From assembly GCF_910591885.1 (NCBI RefSeq), contig NC_063285.1, positions 10,015,395-10,079,394 of the forward strand: a DNA stretch of 64,000 bases, read 5' to 3'. Positions 23,236 through 37,000 of the stretch are shown one piece after another. The DNA comes from Bombus terrestris (Eukaryota > Arthropoda > Insecta > Hymenoptera > Apidae). The notes below the pieces were generated by a model that worked only from the letters and a program-made list of their open reading frames with translations, was not told where the DNA came from and ran no database searches. Both the position numbers and the translations under genes were made by a program. The stretch's first letter is position 1. Each line of letters starts with the position of its first letter.

Positions 23236-25245
23236 ATGCCAGATATCAAAGTAACCCCTTTGGGAGCTGGTCAAGATGTTGGAAGGAGTTGTATTCTTGT
23301 ATCAATGGGTGGAAAGAACATTATGTTGGATTGTGGCATGCACATGGGATTCAATGATGAAAGACGATTCCCAGATTTTTCATACATAATCCCAGAAGGA
23401 CCAACGACTAATTACATAGACTGTGTGATTATATCACACTTTCATTTAGATCATTGTGGTGCCCTCCCATACTTTACAGAAATGGTAATATAGATCATAA
23501 AAGTTACATATTAAAACATGATCTTTGACAAAATGATTGCATTTGCAGGTAGGGTATACTGGACCAATTTATATGACACATCCAACAAAAGCCATTGCAC
23601 CGATCTTACTCGAAGATATGAGAAAAGTTGCAGTAGAACGTAAAGGAGAAAGCAACTTCTTTACATCACAAATGATAAAAGATTGTATGAAAAAGGTCAT
23701 TGCTGTTACATTGCATCAATCTGTGATGGTTGATTCGGAACTGGAAATAAAAGCATATTATGCAGGACATGTACTTGGTGCTGCAATGTTTTGGATTCGA
23801 GTTGGTTCACAATCAATCGTTTATACTGGGGATTACAATATGACTCCTGATAGGCATTTAGGTGCTGCTTGGATAGATAAATGTAGACCAGACTTATTAA
23901 TATCAGAGTCAACATATGCAACAACTATCAGAGATTCTAAAAGATGTAGAGAAAGAGACTTCTTAAAGAAAGTATGTTGATATTATTAATACTACACGTG
24001 TATTAGATTTTACATGAAACTTATAAATTTATCTTTTAGGTTCATGAATGCATAGATAGAGGTGGCAAAGTATTAATTCCTGTATTTGCTCTTGGACGTG
24101 CACAAGAATTATGTATATTATTAGAAACATATTGGGAGCGAATGAATTTAAAAGTTCCTGTATATTTTGCTTTAGGATTAACTGAAAAAGCGAATAATTA
24201 TTATAAAATGTTTATTACTTGGACTAATCAAAAAATTAAGAAAACTTTTGTGCAAAGAAATATGTTTGATTTTAAACATATAAAACCATTTGATAAAGCA
24301 TATATTGATAATCCTGGAGCTATGGTAGTATTTGCTACACCAGGCATGTTGCATGCAGGATTATCTTTACAAATTTTTAAGAAATGGGCTCCAAACGAAG
24401 CAAATATGGTTATTATGCCTGGATTTTGCGTTCAAGGCACTGTTGGACATAAAGTTTTAAATGGTTCTAGAAGAATTGAATTTGAAAACAGACAGATTGT
24501 CGAAGTCAAAATGGCAGTAGAGTATATGTCTTTCTCTGCACATGCAGATGCAAAAGGTATTATGCAATTAATACAATATTGTGAGCCAAAAAATGTTATG
24601 CTTGTACATGGAGAATTTGCTAAAATGGAGTTTTTAAAAGAAAAAATAAAACAAGAATTTGGAACAAATTGTTATAATCCTGCAAATGGAGAAACTTGTG
24701 TTATTACAACCATTGCCAAAGTGCCAGTAGACGCTTCTTTAGCATTATTAAAGTCTGAAGCCAAAAGATATTCGGCTTTGCCACCAGATCCTAAGCGACG
24801 AAGATTACTTCACAGTGTTTTAATGTTACGAGAAGATGGAGTATGTCTCGTGGACGCAGATGAAGTAATTATCACGTTCCGTTCAATTATCGATAATATA
24901 TACTTATATATTTGTTAAGTTATACATAATAAATAATTGAAAATTTGTTTTAAGGTGACAAAAGCAGCAGGTATAACTAAACATATAGTACGATTTACAT
25001 CCACTGTACAAGTAAGGGACCCTGGTCCAGCACATTCAACGACTTTAAAATTATTACAACCACTGAAAGAGAGATTACCAGGCTGGACAGTTCAATTAAC
25101 AGATGGATCAATATCTGTCGAATCTGTTTTAGTAAAGGTAGAAGGTGATGAAGATGATCAAAAAAGCGTGTATGTTTCATGGACAAATCAAGATGAAGAT
25201 TTGGGTAGTTACATTCTAGGATTTTTACAAACTATGCTAAACTAA
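23236..25245 (+). CDS. IntS11: Integrator complex subunit 11 (RNA endonuclease)
   Basis: Catalytic subunit of the Integrator complex; it cleaves snRNA precursors and nascent transcripts in the nucleus and pairs with IntS9. Exons 23236-23484, 23549-23971, 24040-24864 and 24955-25245 join in phase 0 throughout to give 595 residues, the normal family length (about 600). The start MPDIKVTPLGAGQDVG matches the family N-terminus. The metallo-beta-lactamase signature HFHLDHCG is at about residues 68-75; further metal ligands appear in YAGHVLGA, YTGDYNMTPDRHL, SFSAHADAKG and LVHGE. The beta-CASP domain lies in exon three. The C-terminal region is shorter and less conserved, as in the family. AATAAA at 25351-25356 is the likely poly(A) signal. 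It converges with the RRBP1-like gene. Confidence 0.97.
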
Positions 25246-25350
25246 GCAATGATCTGATGATTAAATGTGTTAAAAACAAAAATAATCAATTACTTAATTG
25301 GTACATAATGGATCTTAAGACTTCTTGTAACCTGTGATATTGCTATGTTG

Positions 25351-25356
25351 AATAAA
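25351..25356 (+). terminator. Poly(A) signal of IntS11
   Basis: AATAAA about 105 bases after the IntS11 stop codon, followed by GTGTATATAGG. It is the first canonical hexamer downstream of the gene in an appropriate place. Confidence 0.65.
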
Positions 25357-26971
25357 GTGTATATAGGTATAAATTATAAATTCTATGTGTTTTATATACT
25401 TATTCATCACAGATTAAGTCATTAATTCATTTTAAAAAATGAATTAGAATAATTGCGTTATATTATATTGTATTTTATCGTGTTATATTGTACTATTATA
25501 ATTGTGAATATTGATAGATCAAAAATATCTTTTTCAATATAGTATTGTATATCGATTACCTAATTATTTATATAGAATAAATACCATCTTTTACTCCTTT
25601 TTGTACTTTAAGCTAAATACCATTAAAAAAAATACTATTACTGCACTTTTTATGATATTATCAAAAACTGAAGAAATATATTGAATAACCATTATAGGAG
25701 ATATTTGGTTAAAATTATTTGATTGAAGGTATTTTACTCTGAAACTTGGGATTGTTATAAAATGTGAATAAATAATTTACATCGTTCACTATAATTACAA
25801 ATTATTATTGAAATGTGTATATTGCGTAACGTGAAATAAAACAATAATCTTATTACGTACTTTGCTAAATGTAAAATATAAATAAGTACTATGTGTGTTA
25901 AATCTTACACAATTTTGTAAATAAACGAAACAATGATACTTTAAGAAACAAGTGTTTAATATATTATAAATAGAGTATTATCACCTATTTCATATCTTGT
26001 AACGTAGATTATAATAAAAATTATATTGTTTTGTAAAATAAACTAACACATAAAAACTTTAACAAACGCTCTTTTAAATGCCCCATTTACATATGGTCTA
26101 CTCTATGTCATTGCTCAAATTTCGTACTTACAAATTATTTAAAACATAAATTTGTTAATATAATTTGTATACTTCGTTATATTTTAATATATTCAAAACA
26201 TCTTGTTCGAACACATTTTTGAACAGATTTATAAGTTCGCTAGAGTTGATTTATTAAATTTTTTTCATATTTTATGAAATTAATTACGTGTTCGTGAATT
26301 TGCAACGTATTGATTTCCCTCTATATACTTTTATACTAATAATCGCACAAACATATTTATTGCACATTAATTCATTAACGATTACAACTTTGTATACAAA
26401 TTCTTTAACAATATGAAAATAATCTAAGACTCTGCTAATTGTTCGCTATTAATTTAAAAAAATGAACGTAAAAATACTTGCGTTACCTACTCAAAATTAG
26501 AATTCGTGCGTTCCATTAGACGTACATTTATACATATGCACGTACATTTTATTCTATAAATGATTTTATGAATAATAAATTTTAAATAAACTATGAAGGC
26601 TTCAAACACGCCTGATGAACATGCTTTATGTAACAGAAATAATATTTAAACAATAACTACTATTGTTCTGTAATTTACAATGCATGATTTTAATAAATTT
26701 TTAATTATGCTTTTTTAATATCTATTAATTGTGTAATTGTGACAAACAGCAGTTTCATTATTTCTTAGTGTCTAACTACAAAGTTCATTATTTATATTTC
26801 TTTCCATATAATAAAATAATATATTCTTTCCATAAGAAACATTATTCATCATACTTCCATCGTGATATTAGTCTTCTCAATAGCAAAATTTACCATTGAT
26901 GTTTATGTAGTATTGGAGCATATGCAATTTCTTGTGTATTTTCTTTATCAATTATCTGGTGTTGTGCTGCG

Positions 26972-27015
26972 TTAACGCAGCTTGTTCTTTAAAGTTATTT
27001 TTTTCTTGAACCACC
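26972..27015 (-). CDS. RRBP1: Alternative last exon of the RRBP1-like gene
   Basis: A strong acceptor (TGTATTTTTCAG on the minus strand) opens an exon that can end the protein in two ways. Joined in phase 0 to exon 32161-32081 it adds GGSRKK and stops at 26995. Joined in phase 1 after exon 29110-29071, directly or through the 18-nt segment 27337-27320, it adds WFKKKITLKNKLR and stops at about 26972. Both ends are short and basic. Confidence 0.45.
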
Positions 27016-27319
27016 CTGAAAAATACATTAAAATGTTTATCATATTATCTATGCTTGAAAAAAAATTTATATAGATAAAAATTGAAACTAATTGTACATT
27101 TATTCCAGCAGATACAAAACAGCCAATTCACTTTTCTGATTCATTATTGATTTCAATGTTATTAATTTTATTGTATATATGATACGAATAGATAGGTAAG
27201 AATATATCTACTGGAAATAAAAACTAACACAATATATCTGATTACTTTTTGCGTGCTTATTTATATTTTAATTTTATATATTACTTGTATGATACATTTT
27301 TATACATTACTACACATAC

Positions 27320-27337
27320 CCTTTTTAGCAGCATATG
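27320..27337 (-). CDS. Possible 18-nt microexon of the RRBP1-like gene
   Basis: On the minus strand CATATGCTGCTAAAAAGG is bounded by TTATTAG and GTATGTG. Its length keeps phase. In phase 1 it would add residues YAAKK between exon 29110-29071 and the last exon at 27015. Evidence is only splice-site appearance and phase. Confidence 0.3.
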
Positions 27338-28017
27338 CTAATAAATTAGCACGCAATATTAAAACCGTATTGAATAGAATCCATCACCGTACACAAAAGC
27401 AATATTAAATATCTTAGTTAGCTAATAAAATATTAATTGCACATGTGAGGATTACACAAATACACACATATATATATATATATATATATATTACTGCAAG
27501 CAAAAAATATATAAACGGATCACTTAAAAAGCTTGAATAACATTCATGCTGTTTGAACTTTTAGAGAAAGTAAAAATTTCAAAATAAAGAAATTAGCACT
27601 TTTTTAATTATTTTCTTACATTAATTTAATATTACAAAATTTAAATCAAACAGCATAAACTTAACTATATAGCAAAATAATACTAATAGTATTTGTTATC
27701 TATTAATATAAGCATGTTTCTTACTAAACATTGTGGCTGCTAAAAAAAAATGCTATGTTATGTCCAATAATGTGTTTACCATCTGTAAAAAAAGTTAATT
27801 AAACATATAAGAGCAAAAGCGATGCAAATTATGAAAATAAAATATAACAATGATGGAAAACTATAATGAATAACTATTTATGATTCAAATTAATAAAAAA
27901 TCACATAATCAATTTGATAGAGCAAACATAAAATTTCTTTATAGTGTGCCCTTTACCCCAGTGTTTGTGTTCATAAAAATTGATCCACATGTAGCTATGC
28001 ATGTTCTTTGATACCCA

Positions 28018-31000
28018 TCATCTTCGCATCGCTCCTTTCCGCACCGGCAATGTTATAAACTTTTGTTCGTCTTTGTACAACTTTTCTATATCTATATAAA
28101 AAATATTGCGCTTTCTAGAAGTGAATAGTTGATATTAGACAAATCAATTAGTTTCCTTACTATCCATATGGCATTGATGTATTCTAAAATTATTTGATGG
28201 ACACATGATTATATTTTACATCAGTACAAATAACACTGTACCATAATGTGACAAGTTTCATAATATGTAAAATTTGATGTAATTGAAAATAAAAATATAT
28301 GAAATTGATCTCCCTTAACAACATATTGAGACAGACAAGATGCAAGACATTCAAACTGCATGATCAAATAAAGTATAAAGCTAATAAGATCTAAACAACA
28401 TATGTGCAACATATTTCAGGGGACACACACATTATGATAGCTCATAACTTAAAACAGCTAATAATAAAAAATCATTAACGAAAATATCTTTAAGAAATTC
28501 GAGAATTTATCAAATGAAATATGTACAAGTATAATACAAAAGATATTACACAATATGTGATAAAATTTTACTTATGTTACATGTAATTAAATATTTATGT
28601 GTAACCAGAGATATCTAGCTAAAAATATAAGAATAAATTTGCAATTCTTAGAAATTTCAAAACATCTGAATTATAACTATTATATTTTATAGATATTAAC
28701 AAAAAGTGTCGCTTTGGACACATATTTAGCATAACTAATAAATTTTTAATAAAAAAGAAAATAATATTAAATATATTATAAAATATCAGTCTGTCTAACA
28801 TATTATAAATAACTCAATTATTGAATAATTATGTTTGTTATTCCTTGGTTGTAGAAATGCTACTAATTGTAAGCAAATAATAAAATAGTGCCCATTAAAA
28901 AAAGAACATGACATTTAATACTACAAAAAATAATGTATGGTGCAACGTAAATTAATATTTTTAAATAGACTATTGTAGTAAGACCTGGCATAAACTGCTA
29001 ATAGCAGTCTACCATCAACCCTTTCAAAAGAAGGAAAAGTTCCAGAATCTCATACTTTGATTTGCATACCTGCGAATCTGCGCCGTTTTGCCATGGGTTT
29101 CTTAGTGGACTGTCAGAACAATCAAAATAACAAAATTGTTATTCATCGTTATAGCATGAGATTTCGTACGTCAAAGCAAATGTTCTTATTAATCGTGGAG
29201 TCACGATGAATCGCTGCTGTTTTAATAATAACCGCTATTTTAAGCAAATCTTAAATACTTTTTTATCTTCTATGAAACAAACACTGGGACAATGGGACAA
29301 GTATGTTATTACAGTTTGCATCGAGTTTTCCAAACTAAAATTGCCAATGATTCTTGAAACTTGTTTTGCAATACTAAATGATTTCATAATAGATAATTTC
29401 CTAAAAAATAATTTATTTTCACTTTTAGAAAACCTTGTTGTACAAAATTAGGTAGGATGCTTGCTGCAATACATACGCTATTCGCATTTCCTCCTTTCAG
29501 AACGAAATAAACTAAAACAAAATGCATATATGATATATAAAATGCTGCTAGCATACACTTTCGATAGATATATCACGAATATCGTAGCTTATTAAATATT
29601 ATAGATATTATGTGTTTGTACACATTTCATAAACAAATCCACTACTTAAAAGTATAGCAAAATATAAAGTTTTACTGTCATTAGTACTGCCATTTTAATC
29701 TTTCATTTTTAAATCATATGAAATTAATAATTTAAAGCCAATATATATATATGAGTGTGTATATATACATATATATACATTGATCAACATAAATCGTATT
29801 TAAGTAATTTTTAATAAATTGTGCAGAATACTATTTTACTATACATAAAACCAATATATAATAAGTGTTTATATGTATGATTATAAAACACAATCTTATA
29901 TGTATATATAAATTCATCATTTTGTGTATAACTACAGATCACTTGTAAATGGTTGCTCTTAATGCTTATTATGAACAGCCACAATAAAGTATGTAACAGT
30001 GAAATTATTGAGATACATGAAGAATAGATCTACTAGAAAATACTGTTTAAATTATAGACTACCAAATAATACTCTGTAATATTATAATAAAATAATAACA
30101 CAGGTCTCAGGATTATCACAAGGAATTGTTATTATCTTATGTATATAATACCAAAAAATTGTTTCTAGTATTGATATTTCTAAATGTTGCAGCATACGTT
30201 TAAAAATTATATATTATGTAATTTATATTGCAATATTATAGAACATTCAGTTACAATGCAAAGAGCAAGCGTTTGTAATGAATGCAATAATTGGGACTAA
30301 TAAAACACAAAATAATAATTGAAATAACATTCATTGTAATACTGAGCCCAAATAAAAATGTTCCATATTTTAATAACTAACTGAAGTGCACCTATACAGT
30401 ATTGTTCCTCTTTTCACAGTTTTGGAGTTTACCTTCCTTTTTTTCTTGTGCTTTTTATGCTGCTGGCCCATCAATGGATTCCAGCTAGCCTGTGTGTTGT
30501 GATCTGTCATATGACAAGATTTGGAGGAGTATTTTGTAGTAAGGGGGCTGTTGTCAATTTCTTGTTGAGACTGAACCAAATTGATAGGCTTGGTTATGGA
30601 ACAATTTGCGAACTCTGTATTCTTGAGAAGAATATTTTCTAATGCAGCTATCAGAGTTTGTGTTGCTAGTGGGAGCTGCATTTCAGATATATAATTATTT
30701 AACTCACCACATATTACATTAGGTGACGACAATTTATCAAATTTTTTAATGTATGAAGGAAAGAAAAATTTTCAAAATTGTCGTTCTAGAGATGTCGTTA
30801 ATAGAGATGGTTCAAACATCAAATGATACACAACAATCAAATTGCTGATACATATCTATTTGATAAAAAACTTCAACTTTTTATATTTTATTAGAATAAT
30901 TCACATATTTTTCTTATATTATTTCAAAATAATATATGATCCATAAAATTTCTTTGCATTTAGAAAAATGATGGAATTCGAAAGCAGATATTTTTTTATA

Positions 31001-34000
31001 CTATTAAAAAAATTTACATTTTTGGCACATGAATAAATGTAGTAAAATGTATGTTTTATTTATAAATGTATAACTTTTTTTCTATAAGAACTATATAATT
31101 ATAGGTTGACAAAGTAATATTTTCTTTTCCGAAAACAATTTCATGTTTGTATTAAATCAAAAATGTAAATTTTTTATATCATTTTTCTAAATACAAAACT
31201 ATACACAAAATATCTATAAAATAGTAATAGTAGTTGCTAATAAGCAACATTAGCAAATTAATCGTTGTTGTTAGCGATAGTATAATATCGAAATTTCATT
31301 AAATGCACAAAAGAATTATATAGGTATAAATTGTGGTATCATTGAATAATTGGCATATATGAGTTTAATATGTATAATATATTAAATGAAATTATGTATA
31401 TATATATGAATTAAATTAATATGTGCAGGCAATAATACCACATTTGAGTTTGTTGAATTTAAAAAATTTAGCAGCCAAATTCGAAGGTCTACAATTATAT
31501 ATATATTTGGGCTTTTTCTCTTGCTACTAGTATTAATAAAATAAAATTTAATATGATTTAACTATATTCAATACAATGTTATGTATTCCCCATTAATTTA
31601 TCAATTTGATTGCCTATATTACGTATCTAATAAACAACGAATTTTTCGTAGATAATACTTTGTAAAAGACAACCTAACCCCAATCACTAGAATCATATTA
31701 CATCAAGTAAATTCCATGTTTCAATTGAAGAAAACTTCATAATAGAAAATGTTTACTTTCCACTGAACCGGTTAAGTATTTAATTGACTTTTACAAAATA
31801 ATATCTATATATAAATTGTTACCATATAATCATTACATATAGTACAATAACAGCAAAACACAAAAAGTTTGTTGTTAGTAATTAATTTCACAAATTAATT
31901 ATAATTGATACATCACGTCAGAATTTTGCAGCATTATGTAGTTTTTCACATTTTCGCATTATAGCCATAATATTTGTCATTACAGCTATAACATAAGCTT
32001 TTTAACTTTTTTATACAAAAGGCACTGGACAAAAATTAATTATGACACTTATGAAACATTTAAAATCAATGTATACTAACCTCGGAATTAGAACATTCAG
32101 AAGCTGGCGGTCCATTTAATATTGGCTGTTCTGAACTGCTACAACCTCCATAAACTTCACTCTAAAATTAACAGAAATCCTTGATAATATTTACAATTTA
32201 AAAATATATAGTATTTTATAATTAATTTCAATATTTTATAATTTAATTTCAAAAATATGTAACATTCACACTGTTCATATACATATGCATATACATTACA
32301 TATATAATACCTTAAGTTGTGACATTTTTTGGTGAAGTTGTGTAACTACACATCGTAATTTATCCAATTCTGCATCTACTGCTGCTCTTTTGTTACATTC
32401 TATTTGAAGTTCTTCTGACAATCGTGCTTTTTCCTATAATTAAAGTAACAATAGCTTTATGACGTGTTATTCAGCATATCCAAGTAATTATTTATTTCTT
32501 TATTGATTTACCTCTTGAAGCTTTTCTAATGTACCTAAATCATGTGTATCTACTTCATTCAAAACCGATTTTGGTGTGGATCTATGTGTCAATAATTCAG
32601 CATTAGCTTGTTCTTTAAAAGATTCAGCTTCTTTTAGTCTGGTTTCCAATTCTACTACCTTATCTTGTAACTACAAACATATGAAATTATTTACTTACAT
32701 TTCGAAATATTAAAGATAAATGCATTTTTATATTTTTACAGAGCTTACCTTTTCATTTATATTTAATTTACTCATGAGTTCATTCAATTCAATTCTAAGA
32801 CCTGCTACCTCACTTTCTTTCTGTCGAAGCTGTGACTCCCACTTTGTTTCCTCTGATTCTACATGACTTTGCAGCTTATTAAGCATACCTTCCTGTAAAT
32901 ACATTTTTGATAAATACAATCGAAGTAAAAATTTAACAAGAACATATTACAAATGCAATAGAAACTTACTGTATCATCGATAATTTGTTTGTAATGTGAA
33001 ACCATATCTTGTAAATTTTTATTTTGTTTTTCTAATTCTGAATGATTATCAGTAGTATTCTTTTTCTTCAATTCAGTAAAAACTGTATTCACCTTTTCTT
33101 CAAAAATTTTGAGCCACAGCTCATGTGATTTTTCAGATACTTTTATTTCTGGGAATATCCTTTCTAATAAAGCCTTTGTTAACTTTTCTTCTTCTGCTTT
33201 TACTTTTTGTGTAATTTTCTAAAAATTAATTGATATTCATTTAAATTTGATCTACTTTATTAAAGAGAACAAATGAATGAATATACATGTATAATATTCA
33301 TATTTTAGAGAGAGTGTGGAGGGAAAAAGGGGTGAGAGGGTAGGTGAGAGATTATAATTTATTCAATTATACATATATAAAATATTAAAAACAAACAGAT
33401 CAATTCTAAATTTAGAAAGAAAAGAATAAAGATTAAGATAGGTAAAATGGGGACTTACATCAAAGTTTTTCCCATTATTAGATTTAGCACGCAATTCGGT
33501 GGCGGAAAGAGCTTCCATCACTTTCCAGTTTTTTACACGTAATTCCTGTTCCAACCATAAAGAAATGAAGATCAGTGTAAAACTTTGAGATAGATATTTC
33601 ATATAAACGACTGACAAATATATTTAAAGAATTCTTTTGAAATTTAAAAATTAAGGAGGTTGGCAAAGTGATGGAAGCAATAAAAATTGATTGCAAAAAT
33701 ACATAAATATAAAAAAATATTTTTATGTAAAAATTTAACTGCATATTCATATAACAATTTAACCACTTACGTGTTAGTAGTATTAACATATATATACACA
33801 CATATATATACCTGAACATATATCTTAAATAAATATACTGGAAAAAGATTATCTATACATATTATAACTTACATTATTTTTGGACCTTTGTGCTTCCAAT
33901 TCATTATTTAAACGGGCAGCAAGAGTACGTTGATTGTTTACATCACTTCGTAATGCATCAATCTGAGTATTTAATTGATCCAGTTCCACTTCTTTATGTG

Positions 34001-37000
34001 TTAATTCAGTTCTTAAAGCATTTAATTGACTCTCCTTTTGGGCCAACCTTTAAAATATAATTGATGTAGGAAAGACTGATCGTCAAGAATCAAAATACAC
34101 TAAATTAAGTGTTTTAGAATAGACTTATACATACAAATTGGTTTGTTCTACAAGTTGTACATTCTTTTGAACATTATCATCAATTCCATTTTCGCGGCCT
34201 TCTGCAGCTGGACGTTCAGTAGTTGCTGCTAATTGAGAAGCCAGTGATTCATTTTCTTCTTGTAATTGCTTAAATTGCTTTTGCAAATCTGTGAGATTTG
34301 TGAGCTGAAAAAAAAATAATCCGTATATTTTCAACGAAATATAATTTACATTTATGTCGATATTTAAATAAATGATACCTGTATAGAAAGTTTATCATTT
34401 TCTTCTTGCAGTCGTGTAATCTGTAACTGAGTTTCACTTGATCGCTGATCACGTTTCTGTAACCTATTTATCTCTGCCTTTAACATGTTCATTTCATTCG
34501 TTGTTTCATTTACAGCTTTGAGTTCGGCACGTGTTTCTTCTAATTCATTTCGAGACTGCTTTAACTGTTCCTCTAACTTTTCCATGTTCGATTGATTAGT
34601 ATTAACGTCGCCTTGTGCTATTTCTAGACTTTTTGTTGTCTTGTTAAGTTCATCTTGTACAGTATCTAAATTCTTCTGTACTGCCTCTAACTGTGTTTCC
34701 AACTGTGTTATATTTTCTGTTGACTGCTTTAGTTCAGTTCGTACATTGTTAAGTTCTTCTTTACATGTTTCTAGATCCTTGTCTTTGTTAATAAGCTTTT
34801 CTTGAAATACTTTCAGTTCCTCCTCTCTGTCAACAAGTGTTACTTTAAGAGCTGTAATTTCAGCTGCCTCATATTTCACTTCATTCATTGATACTGACAG
34901 CTCAGATTTTAATTTCACTAATTCAGACTGAGCTTTATTCAATTCTGTTTTTAATGCTGAAGCATCATTAGCTTCTGTTTTTACAGAATTTAATTCACTT
35001 TGCAATGAATTCACTTGTTTTTGAAGTTCCTGTTCATGACGATGAGCGCTTTTTAGTCTGTGATCTAAATCAGCATGTGCACGATGGGAATCCTAAGCGA
35101 ATAAATATAAATATTTTATTAGCAATTTATTAACGCTTTGTATAATGTAAAAATTATTATTTATCTTTGTTTTTATCAACAAAAAATGTGGAAAGGGAAG
35201 AAGCTTACTGTACAAATAACAACCCACATTATTATCTATTTGAAAAAATTGACATGTTAAGCCTTTTAAAGGCTTATATCAATATTTTCTTACCTCAAGC
35301 TGCCTAGCAACATCTTGCAGTCTATCTCCAGCTTCCTTGAAATGTTGTAATTGTCCTTCTGAATGCATCAATTGACCTTGCATAAGTCCTAATTGTTGCC
35401 GTAACATTTCTATTTCAGCAGTGCTACTCTCACAAGTTGCTTGTAACTCACTTTGTAATTCTTGTACTTCTACATGTTTTTGAGCTAATTGTGCTTTTAA
35501 TGCATTTTCATTATCACGCATTTGTGCAAATTGTACTTCCATTTGTTTACGTTGTGCAATCAACTCTTGTTGCATATGCCCTTGAGTTTGTCCTTGATCC
35601 TCTTGCATCTTATGAATAATTGCAGCATTTTCATTTACTTTAGTTTGCAATTGTTCAATTTGTCTAGTAAATCCTTGTTTTTCAGCAGCATGACTTTCCA
35701 AGATATGTTGCATTCGTGTATGTAGAGTTTGAGTTTCTGTAACTTTAGCATTTAATGCTTCTTCTAATTGTCTTACATTAGCTGATAATCTAGACCTTTC
35801 AGAATTCAACTCAGCACGTAACTCTTTCAATTTATTTTGAAATGCAATATTTGCTTCATGTTCATCGGCTAAAGCTTTTTCCTTTTCTGCAAGTTGCTTT
35901 TTTAATTTAATAACTGGATCTGCGCGACCTTCTGTCCATTCTGAGTGTTCTGATGGATTATCCATTTGTTTATTTAAAAGTAGGTCAATAAGAATTTGTA
36001 TTTCAGAACGGCTAAGTTCAGCTTTCTGAACTAAAGGTATTAATAAAGATACATTGACAGCATCCTTATCTCCACCTAAAGTAAAAAAGGAGTCAAAAAT
36101 TAAAAAAGATACATATATATCATAAGCACTTGATAATAAAAATTTCTTGATAAGATAGTTTAATATATGGAATCACTTTATTCAGTTGATAACATAAGCT
36201 TAATTAATCATCTCTAATTTAAGAAATATTAAACACTATACTAAAAGAAATATGGCTGTATATATATATATATATAATTTTGTTTTATATAAAATAAATA
36301 TATTAAATAAAAAATAAATCAAACTGTTTTCATAAAAAATTATTATAAAAATTAATGAAAAGACATTAAGTAAAACACATATATAGACTTTTTAAATTCA
36401 TTTAAAGAAATTAATATAGAAATTGAAATAATTAATATATTAACTTACCAATTTGTGCTAGAATATCATTCTTTTTCTTTGCTTTTTTAGATTCTTTATT
36501 TGTTGATTGAGTAGAAATTACAGTTTCTTTTATAACTTCTTTTACATCTCTAACTGGAGTTTCTTTTTGTTCTTTAATTTCTTTTACAGAATCTTTATTA
36601 GCTACTGCTGATGTATTGGTATTATTAATTGTTTCTTTTTTTTCTTCCTTAATATTGTCATCCTTCTTTTTCATTGAATCTTTCACATTCTTCTTTACTT
36701 TTGTTGGAGTTTCCTTTGGAGATTTATTTATAATTGATTCAGACTGACCAATTTGTTGTAAATTTTCTTTCTGTTGAACAAACAATATTAAAATATACTA
36801 GGGTATGTATTTAAACTTGTGTATAGGACAATTCTAAAGATTAAAGATATGATAGTTAATTTTGTATTAAATCATGTGTTAATAAAATTTCATAAAAAAA
36901 CATACATACAGAACATACAACAAGAAAAAAATGAATAATTAGAATAACTTGATATTGTAGCAAAAATGTTAATAAACAATTATATCATGTATAATATCAA

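Larger units (their letters stand above)
25360..28017 (-). other. Probable 3' UTR and 3' introns of the RRBP1-like gene
   Basis: AT-rich sequence between two converging genes. TTTATT motifs (AATAAA on the minus strand) are frequent, so the transcript end cannot be fixed. An alternative last exon is marked at 26972-27015 and a possible microexon at 27320-27337. A TA microsatellite is at about 27468-27490. No independent gene is seen. Confidence 0.45.

Noticed and set aside
30370..30432. Extension of the RRBP1 cassette frame to a stop at 30370
   Set aside because: A good donor (AAG|GTAAAC) ends the exon at 30433 in the right phase; the extra 20 residues are more likely intron, though a retained-intron end was kept as an alternative in the feature.
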